Shown one piece after another: positions 1-11,577 of a DNA stretch of 64,000 nt. Source of the stretch: Blattamonas nauphoetae (Eukaryota; Preaxostyla; Oxymonadida). The first letter of the stretch is position 1. Every line of letters begins with the position of its first letter. The position numbers and the translations under genes were made by a program. The stretch is from assembly GCA_033064195.1 (NCBI GenBank), contig JARBJD010000066.1, positions 124,001-188,000 on the forward strand, in the 5' to 3' direction. Under the pieces are notes generated by a model that did not search any database, was not told where the DNA came from, and saw only the letters and a list, made by a program, of their open reading frames with translations.

Positions 1-1195
1 TCTTCAGATGCATTGAAAGTTGTCGAGCGGTTCAGTGGCCTCGAGCAGTAAGGCGAGAGGATATGTAAGGAATCGAATTCTTTGTTCAGTGAAGTGATGT
101 TTGGTCCACTTCATTTTCAGTTTTGTTCACTGGTAGTTGCAGAAAATGGGAAAAGTAGTCGAAGTGAAATGACGAGTAAGAAAAATTTGTACAGTAGTTT
201 TGAGAGCAAAAATGAGAATAAACGAATGTCGATGTCACAAAAATGCAAAGTGCCAAAAACATCACATGTCCATCAAAAGATCCGAACAACAATTTAGTGA
301 AGTGGAAGTTATGAGATGAATATGTATTGAAACCGAGAAAAAAAAGAAATACGAGAATAATAGAAGGGAATAAACATTTTGACAAGTGAAATCAAGCATA
401 AAAAATGTATATTTGCAGTGAAATGACGGCTTTTCAAAGTATGGGAAGAAATTCTTGTAATGCTTCCTCTCGGAAGTATTGTTTGTGATTCCTGAATAAC
501 ATGATTAAAATAAGAGAGAAAACATGCGAAAGTCAACGTTAAGTTGTTGAAGAGAGAGAATCGGGATCAGCGTTCTTGTGGTCATTACAGGCAGGTAGTG
601 CATTCGGAACTGGAAAACACATTTGAAGTGGCGTCCAGAAGTCGTGACTATGAAGAAGGACGAAGAGAAAAGAGCTAAGAATTGACATACGCACCCAATT
701 CTTGCTTTGGAATGGATGAGTTCTCTTCATCTGAAAATATGTATTTAACAGCGATGAAAAAGCAAACTGCCGAGTAATTTCACATTTTAATGAATTATCT
801 TGCCCTGTTAGAGATAAGGACGAATAGTGAGAGCAAAAACATGACGGAAAACAAACGACAAAAAATCTCGACAAAGTGTGTTTTGTTCCCTCCACAAAGA
901 AGACATACCCTCTTTCAAGTCACGATCTGTCCATGTATGCACACAAAAAAGAGATATGAGGTTAACGGAGAAAGTGGTCCTGACACGAGAAAGAGTATTA
1001 TGGGCGAGGGTATCCAGTCGATCAGTCATCTTTTTGGAACACCTGATCAACTTTTTGGAAAGGACTGTATTTTCCATTTGTCTCTGTTCTGCCAAAGATT
1101 GTCGGGTCTTGTGGTTTCGATCAGACCGACATGACAAGTGCGAGTTTTGGATCATCAAAATTCGTTGTCGAATTCCAGTTATCGATTCCCCCGGG
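1..1195. other. No supported gene; left-edge flank
   Basis: This stretch has only short reading frames on both strands, none with a recognisable domain, biased composition or plausible splice chain. It is AT-rich with many scattered 'aagtgaaatga'-like words and probably represents intergenic or 3' flank. A short word around 265-280 (acatcacatgtccatc) recurs near 7568-7582, so some of it may be old dispersed repeat. A distant upstream exon of the following gene cannot be excluded. Confidence 0.4.
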
Positions 1196-3268
1196 ATGTT
1201 TGTTGTTCATTTTTCTTCAAAACGCTCTTTCGATGCCAAACCAGACTCTGATCCGATTTTCCTCCGACATGGTTCGCTTGGACCAACATACGTCGTTAGA
1301 GAGGATTTTTCAGGAGGATTTCGAACCTTAAGCATCATTAATGTCGATACAGCAGACAAAGCAGAACAGATGCAGAAACATGTTCGATTTCTTTCACGAT
1401 TGAAACACCCAAATATTTCGCGACTTTTATCAATTCACAACGCTCCAAACACACTCTTTGTTATTCGGGAGTACGTTGGAATGAAAACACTCACTGAATT
1501 TATCACAGAAAAAGACGGAGGATTGAATAGCTTGTCACCAACCGTATATCATCTTCACGTTTCTTCATCAATTATTTCATCTGATTATGGTCCATTCACA
1601 CATGTTCAGGATTGTTACATTCTCTTATCTGACATTTTACATGGATTGATCTTCCTCGAGAAAGAAGGCTTCTCAATCGCTGATCTCACAACAGATTCGG
1701 TGACAGTAAATGAAGAAGGCAGAGCCCGGCTTGGTCTGATTCCTTTTTCAGGTTCATATCGTCATTATCATTCTCGTCATTTTTCGTCCTTTCCTCTCCG
1801 TCTTCAGATGACCTCTATCTCTCTGAATCGATCCCATTTTTATCTTCTTCGTGTCTTCTCTCCTCCATTCGTCTTCTTTTCACTCACCAACTCCTCCCCA
1901 TGCAAGGCCTTCCTCCGCTCTTCATCTCTCGAAACCATATCCGGACAAAAGGACATATAACAATAAACGAACCCAATACACCTTCTTTCTCATCGTATCT
2001 ACCTCAGTATGGGTTCGGAATGATAGCTTTGTCTGTCTTGGGAGGTGCTGGCGTGTTTTCGTATCTTGAATCGAAATTTGTCTCAAACCAAGGCAACAAC
2101 ACCAACAAGATGTTGGAAGGTGGAAAGAAGAACTTTGATGAGAAAACAGGAAAGGAAAAAGAGCACAAAGCCACCGATTGTGAGCCGATCTTTCCTTTGA
2201 CCGATCTTGCGGAGTCGCTCGGATTATCTGATAAGTCGCTCACAGAGAACACTCTTATTCTCCAATGCTTTGCAAAGGTTTCCTCTATTTCTTTCTTTAT
2301 TTTGATTATCTGCTCTTCCTGTCTCCATCCAGACTCCACCACCATTCGCGTCACTGGTTTCCCTCCTCTCGCACATTCTACCGTCAACAACAGGCTCCCC
2401 TTGGGAAGCCTTTCAAGCCCGTGCTGAAACAGCGGAAAGATGCGAACAAGAACAAAACGAAAGAATGGAGAAGATGTGGGAAGAGATCGGAAAGTTACAC
2501 GCAGAGATTGATCGATTGAAGAAGGAAGCCAGTAGTCCAGACGAACACGAAAGCTATAAATCATCAGACAGAAACGGAACTGATCGAAAAAGGAGAGGAT
2601 CAGAAGCTGTCAGTGGAACAGGAAGGAAGGATCGATCGAACTCTCCATCTTCTCTAATTGAAGAACCATCCAGTCAGGATCCCGACAGAAAAGACTCGAC
2701 ATCACCAGGAGCGCATCTCCGACGTTTAGTTGGATTGGGGTGTTTCTCTTTTGTTGATTCCAAACATCACACCATCCAGGGGAACGTCATCACTCGAATT
2801 GATGATACATTCTCACCACTCATTTCTCAACGATGCTCGGAAGGGGTGATTCGTCTCCGCTTCCGAATTCGACAAGTGAGCTCCTACTTACATGCCGGCA
2901 TCATCGCCGACGCCCTGATGGATCAAGCACGCGGAACTGCTTTTAGTGATCTTCGAGGCTCGGCAAGATGGGACTTAAAGCATGGAAGCTTCAAATGCAA
3001 CGGGAATTCGGAGGCATACGGGAGCTGCCGGAAAGGGAAGGTCGGCGACGAAATTGTGATGGAATGTGACTTGGTGAATCCCCAACGAACTGCTATGATC
3101 AGTGTTGGGGGAACGGTGGGCGCTGTGTGCTTCACCAACATTCCCGTTCCCTTCCGCTTCATATTCAACCTGAATTGGTACGAGAATTCGATCGAGATCC
3201 TCTCCATTGAAACTGACTCGATACCACTTCTTAAGGGTGCAACCCAATTTGAGAAAATGTATGACTAG
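1196..3268 (+). CDS. Protein-kinase-like domain fused to coiled coil and SPRY-like domain
   Basis: Likely exons are 1196-1751, 1808-2277 and 2333-3268. The two introns (56 and 55 bp) are GT..AG, and joining them keeps one frame. A further in-frame 66-bp intron (1544-1609) is likely. The first half resembles a kinase fold: an N-lobe-like stretch with 'HVRFLSRLKHPNISRLLSIH', then 'LLSDILHGLIFLEKEGFSIA' where kinases carry the catalytic-loop helix, and 'YGFGMIALSVLGG' matching the C-lobe helix that follows the APE region. No glycine loop, VAIK lysine, HRD or DFG is seen, so a pseudokinase is likely. The third exon opens with a charged coiled coil (ERMEKMWEEIGKLHAEIDRL) and ends in about 190 residues reading like a B30.2/SPRY beta-sandwich ('VGDEIVMECDL', 'AMISVGGTVGAVCFTNIPVP'). 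Such a protein would act as an intracellular scaffold or ligand-binding adaptor; that role is inferred. The start at 1196 is the first ATG of the conserved frame. Confidence 0.7.
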
Positions 3269-3522
3269 TGCCCACTTTTGATTTCAGATCATATAAGTGA
3301 TTCTTTGATGGGGTCATCCTCTGTCATTATTTTGGTTGTTCTTGTTTGATACGTCTTCATTCCATAACCATGAGATTCTGGTTCACTGAGTTGTGAGACC
3401 TTAAGTTCTCTTTTTGCCAAATTGTACGTATTTCCGGAAAAATGAAGTTTTTAGTCTATGTGTTTCTATGAATTGAGGGATACACATTTTTTGATCAATT
3501 CTCTTTTTCGAGTTCGCTCTGC

Positions 3523-5862
3523 ATGGCAGAAATTTCCTCTACTTTTGATTTTCCACCCTCCTCCGCTGCGGTTGCGACTTCTCGTATACTCTCGGATGGC
3601 CTCAAACAGCAGGCATATCTCGAGACCACAAACCGAGTTCCTGAATCCAAAACAGTCAATAGTTCCTCTCCAAATAGATATACTTTGGACGATTTCCTGT
3701 GCCTTTTTCACACAAATGTTTCTGTTCTCCCCGAACTCTCTCGTCAGATCGGCCAACTAACGTCGTGCGCCAAGATTTTGTCTCCCCTTCTTCAGTCCCC
3801 GCTCACAGTTTCAAAAAATGAGGTTCAGCATTCTTTATTCATTCACAGTTGCATTAGTATGAAAAAACTAACGAAGTAGATCACTACTACAAAACGATCA
3901 ATCATCAAAAAGAAAAAGAACGTTTGGCGTATTTCTCAATGATTTTGTCCCGACTCTCCCTCAGCTAATCCCTCATTCCATATACTCTTTCCCACCCAAC
4001 AACTTCAAGTTTTAACCCCAACGGAAGTGAAAACTCCTCCGCCCCAAACTCAAAACTCCAACCATCCCTCACCCACCGTAAAAGCCACTGCAGTGCAGCC
4101 CCAACCTCCAAAGGCTGTTCCTGCACCACACCCTGCATCTCAACAGCATATACCCACACCAGATGCAAAACCAATCCCCAAAACCGAACTCCACTTCTCA
4201 CCCACGCGAAACCCCAAAAAGCCAGAAAACGGGAATTCTGTGCATGACACAGCTCACACAACCACGCCCCCGACCGCGCCCAACACAAAAAGGGTGAAGA
4301 AGGACCCGTTCCGATGGCCAGCGGATCAAGTCCCTCGTGTGCCAGCAACAGTGATGGAAGGCGAATGTTGGCAATACCTGGACATGGAGAACAACGTCCA
4401 CGGGCCGTTCTCGACAGAGCAGATGCGAGCGTGGTATGAAGAGTCGTATATGGAGAAGAGTCTGTGGATCCATCTGATCAAGGAGCGATTCTGGTTCCCG
4501 CTATGCTATCGCTTCCCGGAGCCTCTGGAGCCCTTCAAAGACGTGCCGATCATGACGTGTGAGTACGGGAAGGAGGACGACGAGTTCGACTGGAGACAAG
4601 TCAGAGGTCTGACGGAAGTGAAAGTGAAGGCTGGCGAGACACTGCTTGGAGAGCGGCAGGGAGACGTGGAGTTTGGGGGAAGGATGGCGAAGCGGACAGG
4701 GCAGGCAGGAAAGAAGATCCGACCGAACGAGAAGAAGGGCGACGTGGCAGCGACATTCGTTGTGACAAAGACAGACAACACACTGGCGACAGTCGAGGCG
4801 GCGAACGGACGACAACAGACACATCCACGCAACTCGCTCTCACCGCCACTGCCCTCGCTGGAGACGACAGATGTTGGGGTAGGGGACGAGAAGACGTCGA
4901 TGAATGGACTGGACGCTGGACAGATCCAAGCTCCACATCAATCGAAGAAATCGCGGCGAAAGGCGAAGCAGACCCAGCCGAAGCAACCAAAGATGGAGAT
5001 CTTCGCAGGGACGACGCAGCTGATCGGAGATGAGATGCACTTCTGCATGGTGGTGAAGGGAGAGTCGCTGACGATTCCGGAGCAGACGATCCTGAAGTGG
5101 AGTGAGTACTTCTACGCACAGGCACTGGAAGGGATGACAGAGGAAGCGCGGATGGCGATGAGTGACTTCGAGATGCGCGCGCTGACCCACTCGTGCCGAC
5201 AAGAAGCCATCAAGTATCTGATGCCATTCGCCCAGGAGATGGCCGCGAAGCAAAGACAGGAGCTAGCCCAGCATCAGGCAGCGCAGTTTGTGATGATGAC
5301 AGAGAGCATGCGAGGGGGCGTTGAGGCGGAAGGGGTGGTTGGGGGAGGGGCAGAGGAGCGAGCCGAGCCGACGAAGCTGAAGGCCGACGCGAAACCATTC
5401 CAGCCTCGCTTCAAAATCGAGGCAGCTCGATCGCCTTTGCAAGAACCGGCGATTCCGACAGGGCTGATTGACATTGACGGGGAGGAGAAGGCCGCTGCAG
5501 AGATCGGAAGGTCGACCTCCCCGTCCCTCCATCCACCCACGCTGCGTCCTCTGCCATCGTCGGCGTCTGGTCTGTCGACTGTGCCCAAACCGGTTCCCGT
5601 CTCGATGTCTGGGGCAGGGTCGGCGGTGAACCTGGAGGAGTACACGCAGCAGTGTCTGGCGTGGACAGAGGCAGAGATTGCGGGATTTCTTGGAGAGGGG
5701 AACGCAGAACTGGCACTACGACTGCTGCAGACGCAGACGCCGAAAGAGTTGGAACAAATGGCGACAGCCGCGCTGGGGGATAGTGCGCTGACAAGCATGT
5801 TTGTGGCAGAGCTGACGAGGCTGAAGACAGGCCCTGAAGGGCAGGGGGTCACCCGGTCATGA
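3523..5862 (+). CDS. GYF-domain protein of GIGYF type
   Basis: An N-terminal exon (3523 to about 3822 or 3742) is followed by a main exon, open from 3965 to 5862. The intron between them is not resolved: the acceptor at 3964 requires a phase-1 donor, which the most obvious donor (3823) does not supply. The N-terminal part carries 'RYTLDDFLCLF', close to the Y-x4-M/L-hydrophobic 4EHP-binding motif at the N-terminus of GIGYF proteins. The main exon has a GYF domain around residues 110-165: 'WQYLDMENNVHGPF' then 'MRAWYEE' match the W-x-Y..GPF..M-x2-W core, although the final GYF tripeptide is not conserved. Low-complexity linkers follow. A C-terminal helical part ('YTQQCLAWTEAEIAGFLG' to 'ALGDSALTSMFVAELTRL') resembles the GIGYF C-terminal module. 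Known GIGYF proteins recruit 4EHP and deadenylases to repress translation of bound mRNAs; the same cytoplasmic role is likely here. Confidence 0.75.
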
Positions 5863-6167
5863 CGTTCATTTTGTGCATCTCATCAGAGTGCTATTTGTCA
5901 AGTATTGAATGAAATGATGGAAAACCAGGAGAATGCATGAGTCGATAGATATTTCTTTTTTCGATTTTCTTCTGTTTTCCTCATTGATGGCGTTGTTCAA
6001 TGTGACGGCGAGATGATCGACCAAATTATCATGATTGAATAACGGTGTGAGAACGATTGTAATTCTCCTTCCAATCTGTTCGGTTTTGTGCTTGGTGGAA
6101 AAAATAGTTTCTGACAGGAACGTTTCGCTATTTGTGAGGTGACATCGAGAACAAAAACAAAATTGGG
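5863..6167. other. Intergenic gap between convergent genes
   Basis: The GYF gene (+) and the helical-repeat gene (-) converge here. A 101-codon minus-strand frame exists but shows no domain, repeat or paralogue in the window, so I treat it as chance. Confidence 0.4.
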
Positions 6168-7151
6168 TCAATAATACGTCGGAGATGCCTTAACATGGTT
6201 CGATCCAACTCGTGAAGCAAAATAATCGTATTTTTGTGGCATGTTGCGGATATAATCCGGTTGGAAGGTGAACAAAGCCTGATCGAGCACATCATCCAAT
6301 CCTTCCGAGTTTAGTGCTCTGATGACTGTATTGCCCATCTTCGAGGTGTGTGGACCATATAGCCTCCACATTAGCAACATTGAACGAAGGTTGTCGAACA
6401 AACGCCTCACGAAGTCGGACTTGAGGAACGTCGACAAACTGACGATGGTGAGAGTGATGGGGAGCGACGCAACAAAAGTGGACGTAGACGAATGGAATAC
6501 AGACATTTTAAGTATCTTGAGAAAAAGGTCCAGATTTATTTCCGCAAATTCGTCTCTCGAAAGGTGGTAGCGGCGTGAACAGAAGTGTCGAATATATGCT
6601 TCTGAAGGGACAATAATCCGCTCAAAGATCGCATCATTGATCTGAGATTGTCTGGATGAACCAGAAACGCTTAAATATTCAAGATTTCCGGCTCCCAAAA
6701 GGCCTGATGTCAGAAGGCGAAGAACACCAGCTTGGAGGTTCATGTTCCTGGACAGGGAGGCTGGGTGTGGTGGAATGAATCTCATGGCTCCAGGGAACAT
6801 ATTAGAATTGAGCATCTTTATCTGGTGTTTTGTTCTTGAATGGTTAAAAACGGTTTGCAGCAAAGTGAATGCAGAGTCAACAATTCTGCGATTAGATGAA
6901 GCAAGAAGTGACAACATCGCGTCGATGAAGCCATCAACACTTTCATGTCTTGGAACCAATTCAAACAGCAGATGGCCGGGTTTGTACATTCCGTTTGGTG
7001 GAGAGATCAGTCTCAAGAAATAAGTTACATTCTCCACAAATGCGTTACTAAAGGGATACCCTTTCTGAACCATAGTGACGATAGACCGAAAGACCATTGA
7101 GGCTTTTTTGATATTGAATTTGTGTAAGTAGGACCAGTCCAGAAATGTCAT
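6168..7151 (-). CDS. ARM/HEAT-like helical-repeat family protein (paralogue 1)
   Basis: A 327-residue alpha-helical protein without an obvious membrane span. It aligns by eye along its length with the protein at 11578-12813: 'SIVTMVQKGYPFSNAFVENV' against 'SLVTLVKEGYPFDDALEAKA', 'GFIDAMLSLLASSNRRIVDS' against 'GFLDALLSLLASSMHTIVES', and a shared C-terminal 'VIRALNSEGLDD' box. The role is unknown; ARM/HEAT-like solenoids usually bind proteins. The 5' end looks damaged. Upstream of the ATG, sequence homologous to the longer N-terminus of the paralogue continues ('YALDPSHHFFKIR') but in another frame with an in-frame stop at 7158-7160. The gene therefore either uses a shortened start or has lost its N-terminus by a frameshift. 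Copies elsewhere in the window show it is one of a dispersed expanded family. Confidence 0.6.
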   Translation of the reverse strand: MTFLDWSYLHKFNIKKASMVFRSIVTMVQKGYPFSNAFVENVTYFLRLISPPNGMYKPGHLLFELVPRHESVDGFIDAMLSLLASSNRRIVDSAFTLLQTVFNHSRTKHQIKMLNSNMFPGAMRFIPPHPASLSRNMNLQAGVLRLLTSGLLGAGNLEYLSVSGSSRQSQINDAIFERIIVPSEAYIRHFCSRRYHLSRDEFAEINLDLFLKILKMSVFHSSTSTFVASLPITLTIVSLSTFLKSDFVRRLFDNLRSMLLMWRLYGPHTSKMGNTVIRALNSEGLDDVLDQALFTFQPDYIRNMPQKYDYFASRVGSNHVKASPTYY

Positions 7152-8201
7152 CGAATCTTAAAGAAATGATGAGAGGGATCAAGCGCATACATGATGATGT
7201 ATTCACAGCAGGAGGTCTGAATACAGTTGTCCTCGATGTTGATGGAGAGTAAAATGATCAGACCATAATTATACTATTGTTCACTGTGAGATTAGCAATC
7301 TCGTTTCGATGAAAAATTTATCACTTATTTCTCTTCATTGTTCATTTCTCAACTTTTTTCTGACTTGGCGACCAAAAGGGGTGTTTCCAAATCTCCCATT
7401 ACAAATTTTTACGCGTGATGATTGAATAAAACAAGTGCAATTACAAAGAGGATCTGGGTGGCAATAATGAAGAATATGTGTTGAAACTAGGAGCATTGCG
7501 AAAATGGCATGAAACAAAGAGATTCGAATGAAAACACTCTTGAGTTGTGAGATCGTGAACAAAAACGACATCACATGTCCATTGGAATCGCCGGAAGATA
7601 GTTTGCACCAAAGCCTTCAGCAAAATGTTGGCATGTTAATTGGATTGGACGTTGCCAATGTTGGACTGGACAATCGACCTCTATTGGACATTCATTTTTA
7701 GACTTGCTTCTCTCATCCTCAATTCACTCATTCAATCATTTTCACAAAGAAATGACAATAATCACTTAAGAAATAGCGAAATGGAGATAATTTGATCATA
7801 TTTAGCCAAGTGTGAATCTCGACTTGATCCACCCACCATTGGACGTCATTGGACGTGACTGGACATTTCGCTGAAATTTTTTTTCTGAAGTCTACACAAT
7901 TAGTGCATCCCGTTTATTGAGGTTTTGACGAGTCGGCAAAATTGGACAGTCCAATGGACTGTCCAGTCCTGGACTGTCCAATCGACACCTATTAAGGGAT
8001 TGAGTTACATCCTCATCTCAATTACGGATTGATGTTCACATGTCTCTCTAACTTTTTTTGAATACTAGGCGACTTCGTCTCGGTTTTGAAATACCGTGGG
8101 GTCATAAATCGCGACGCAAAGTCAACAGATCTAGAATTCATTCATTCTTCCCCAGACACAACATCTCTCACCCCACGATTGATATCACCATCGAATCTCT
8201 A
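7152..8201. other. Gene-poor region with TGGAC-rich repeat cluster
   Basis: No convincing coding sequence. Positions 7631-7990 hold many copies of TTGGAC/TGGACTGGACA in both orientations, including the palindromic 'ggacagtccaatggactgtcc' core near 7945-7966. The words 'caatcgacctctatt' (about 7668) and 'caatcgacacctatt' (about 7979) bracket the cluster in direct orientation, as an old insertion with a diverged target duplication might. A short related TGGAC cluster lies at 11590-11635, at the 3' end of the next helical-repeat paralogue. The rest of the interval is AT-rich and featureless. Confidence 0.35.
7631..7990. repeat. TGGAC palindromic repeat cluster
   Basis: An interspersed array of TTGGAC and its complement GTCCAA, densest at both ends of the interval and able to fold into hairpins. 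It could be a small non-autonomous element. I see no clean terminal inverted repeat, so the family is not assigned. Confidence 0.35.
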
Positions 8202-9280
8202 TGCTTGAACTCAAATGTGTGAATTTCTCATTCTAAATTCTTCTTTTATTCCTTTCTGTTCCAGCCTTCGTTTCGCATCCTTTCCTCAAAGTTCTGCCTC
8301 GATGATACGTGACTTTTTCACTGGTGAGATCAACTTACTTGAGTTTCTTCAATTTATGATGTGGAATCCGATATTCTCTGTATTCAGGTCGCTTCTGCGG
8401 CTATGTCAATCGTTGGGATGATCTGTGTGATCATTTATATCTTCCCTGTTGTCTTAATCAATGTTTGTTTGCTTCTTCTGCTCATTCTTTCAATTCTTCT
8501 CTTCTCATAGCAACTGAGATTCATTGCATGATGACTCCTCACAATGTGGGGGAATGAGTTCTTTTTCATTGGAATATGAATCTCTACTGCTCGTATGCAC
8601 AGATTCATCCTCTACAGTATGTTCTCTTTCATGTTTTTCCTCATCTTCCAGATATATTTGTCCAAACGCATTGGTGAGCGCTGACCTGCTCGATCACCAT
8701 TGATTGTGTTCTGGACACGCCTCTGCTCCTGTTTGGAATCATCCGCATATTTCCAAAGAATTGCAGTCAAATGCAAGAATTTGTATTCTGGATACCTTGA
8801 CGGATATTCACAGCAATTGTGATGATTCTTGGTATCATGTTTAGGTCCACTCTCAACCACACCCAAGCCCTCATCTCCACAAGTATCAACGCTGTGTGTG
8901 CTCGAACCAATTCATCAGAGAAGTACCGCGTAACTGTCTTGGCGGAATCAAAAAGGCTGTCTGTGACTCATCGAACTATTTCTCCAAGGAGTTGGGTTAC
9001 TGCGGCACAACTCTTCTAACTTCGGGAAACTCAGTGTCGATGATGATTCTCTTCACCTCTGTGGTTGATGGTCGGGTCAGTATGTCTTTTTGAACGAGAT
9101 TGTTGTTGACACCTCCGGATGTCCACATTTCTCTTGTTTGTCATTCCGCATGCCTCATTCATTTTCTTCTCTCTCATTCCAGTTCTTTCCCCGTGTTGGT
9201 TATCTGCATCACTCCTCATTGCACATGTTACGATTGTGGCTGCCCAGCACGTCGTTCACAACAAAGATAAGAATGAATAA
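8202..9280 (+). CDS. Intron-dense two-span membrane protein with Cys-rich ectodomain
   Basis: A chain of about nine short exons can be read. ATG is at 8202, then a hydrophobic segment beginning 'VASAAMSIVGMICVIIYIF', then a Cys-rich stretch ('NARICILDTLTDIHSNCDDS', 'YQRCVCSNQF', 'NCLGGIKKAVCDSSNYF', 'ELGYCGTTLL'), a second hydrophobic segment ('LSPCWLSASLLIAHVTIVAA') and a short charged tail 'HNKDKNE' before the stop at 9278-9280. Introns of about 35-107 bp with GT..AG ends are needed; the one before 'YQRC' (gtttag...cacaag, 46 bp) and the one before 'LSPCWL' fit phase well. The assembled protein would be about 195 residues with roughly eight introns. The layout (span, large Cys-rich loop, final span, short tail) recalls half of a tetraspanin, but no CCG motif is present and I do not assign that family. 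The exact first two junctions are uncertain. Confidence 0.5.
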
Positions 9281-9342
9281 ACTGCAGCGGCGTTTTTATA
9301 TTCATGGGAGGAAAGGAACATATCGGCCCAACTAACAAGATA

Positions 9343-11386
9343 TAGTCCGTCAAAAACCCGGACTTCGTCAAAAACCCGTCGTTTTCCGGTGTTAAATCGC
9401 TCCCCACGATTTCTCCACTTCACTCTGAATATGATCGACATCTCTGATATTTTTGGTCTATTGAACATTTTACTCACTTCAAAACATTTTGAATCGAGCA
9501 TTTTTTTCACAAAAAGACTGAATCAAAATTGAAAAGATGATCACACCCACAACATTTTTATGTCGTCCTCAGAACCTCATTTTCTCAGTCCAGAGGAAGT
9601 TTCAAAAATTATTGTGAAACAGGAATACCTTTCGATTCCGAATCGAGTTGCTCGTGGACTGAAATTGTACGAAGACGAACACGTCAAGCTGGAGACCCTC
9701 GCAGAAAGCAACCTCGGATCTCCTTCCCAACTGCGTCGCGGAAGGCGAGCTCTTAAGGATGGACGAGAAGTCGGAATCAATGGTCGTCCTCGCTTTTTCA
9801 GTTCAGCTGAAGAAACTGACCTTGAAATGAAAGTCCTCGAAGACATCTCGCGCAATGTTCCGATTAAGGTGTCTCGAGTTATGACTCATGTTTGCTTCTT
9901 TTTTCATGAAAATCGCATTTAGGCAAAAGAAATCGTTTTACGTCGAAATGATCCAATAAAAAAATTGGCTGAAGTGAAACGACCCACAATTTCGAACTGG
10001 ATAGATCAGAATCCAGTGCTCCAGCGATCCCTTCCATCTTTTTGAGTCCCGAAAGAATTGCTGCTACGACTGTCGAAAGCATGACTGAATGGTTCAAATT
10101 GCTCAAAAGTGTTGTGATTGATGCGAAGATCGATGATGACATGATTTTCAATTTTGACGAAACCTCTCTCAGAATCGATGAGGATAAACAGTCGATGGTT
10201 GTGTGGTATCGCGGTGAGAATGTCCCGCCGAATTCCGAAAATAAAAGAGTTGTCAACGCAACCTTAGCTTGTACGATCTGCGCCGATGGTTCTTCACTTT
10301 CACCAATTCTGCTATATCCTACCAACACGCCTGTCGCCGAATTCTCTGGATTGAGTGCTCATCACATCATCTCACTCTACGAGGGAAGCGGATACATGAC
10401 ATCAACTCTTTTCCAAAAGTTGTCGAAAATGTCATCATTCCAGAAATCACAGAAAAGCGTGATAAGAGTCCCAAAAAAATGCGGAATGCACTTCTTCTCC
10501 TCGATGGAGCATCATCTCACATGTTTCCTGAATTTCAAGAGATGGCTGAAAAGGCATACATTCAAATTCTCTTCCTCCCACCTCACTCATCATCAATCTC
10601 ACAACCTCTTGATGGCTATTGTTTCGCAAGTTTCAAGTCAGAACTCTCTCGAAAATACATTCAACCCGAATCAAACTCAATTTCAGCTTACAGAACCGAA
10701 CTCGCACGAATTCTGCCAGATTGTTTGGCGACGTCAATGAAACCCTGTGTCATCAAGGCATCATTCGCTCGATGTGGGGTTTCTCCACTTTCACTCGCTC
10801 AATTGATTCAACTAGTCCCTTCCAAACCAGAATCAGAAACACCATCTTCATCCATACTGTCTTCTGAAACGACTTGTGAAACTCCCGCTTCTCACCACAC
10901 AGCTATTCAAACAAAACCGAAATATCAGGGAAGACTTCTTACAACTCTCACTCCAAAGAAAACGTGGTTTCACTCCGAAGATTCAAATACACACCAAATT
11001 GAATGTGATCCAATCTTCAGAACGACCTCAAAAATCGAAACAACTAACCCTTGATGAAATAAAACCACAGAAAAGGCAAGAATCAACACGAATCGAGTCT
11101 GTTCCGTCTGTTTTTCCACTTTCAAAGAGCCGAATCAATGTCCTTCATGATGATGACAGTGACTTTTTGGACGAGTCGACTTCAGAAAAAATAACTTCAC
11201 AGAATGACTCTTTGTAACAGATTTTTCGACTATCACTTCATTTAAGTAAATTCTCTGGTATTTGAATCAGAATTAAAAAAACAAGTTGAATTGAGAAAAA
11301 AAAGTGAAATGTTTGATCAACCCCACAAAACTTGAGAATCCATGAAAGGACGGGTTTTTGAAGAAGTCCGGGTTTTCGACGGACTA
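9343..11386 (+). mobile_element. pogo/Tigger-like DNA transposon, copy 1
   Basis: Both ends carry a 38-bp terminal inverted repeat: left begins TAGTCCGTCAAAAACCCGG, right (complement) begins TAGTCCGTCGAAAACCCGG, with two mismatches overall. TA dinucleotides flank it at 9341-9342 and 11387-11388, the duplication expected for the Tc1/mariner/pogo superfamily. Each TIR holds two copies of CAAAAACCCG. The 2.04-kb interior encodes a decayed pogo-type transposase on the plus strand. The element sits just downstream of the membrane-protein stop codon and upstream of a minus-strand gene, so it appears not to interrupt a gene. Confidence 0.88.
9560..11217 (+). pseudogene. Tigger/pogo-type transposase (CENPB-like HTH + DDE), frameshifted
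   Basis: The N-terminal exon (9560-9868) carries a helix-turn-helix-like region ending in 'SRNVPIK'. A 54-bp GT..AG intron (9869-9922) leads into 'AKEIVLRRNDPIKKLAEVKR'. The DDE_1 core follows: 'DDDMIFNFDETSL' gives the first catalytic Asp, 'NALLLLDGASSHM' the second, and 'LPPHSSSISQPLDGYCFASF' the region of the third acidic position. Two frame changes break it: one in a T-run near 10043, the other in an A-run near 10417 (a single missing base restores alignment). The tail after about 10850 is low complexity. DDE_1 transposases of this type cut at TA sites, which matches the flanking TA. The copy is dead as it stands but young enough to read easily. Confidence 0.82.
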
Positions 11387-11577
11387 TATCAGCAAGAATA
11401 CGAGATCTCACATCAACAGTACAGATCCTCGCAAAGTTGTAAACTGAAATATCTTTTTCTTTCAATTGGTTTTATTTGGGGTGCATTTCATGTACACAAC
11501 GACAAATCGTTCATTTAACAATCCCTGCGGAGAAAATATGTTCGGAGCCAAATAACCAATATCATGGGTCAGATCTC

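Noticed and set aside
8202-9280. Calling the Cys-rich membrane protein a tetraspanin
   Set aside because: Only two membrane spans can be read, and the CCG motif of the large loop is absent.
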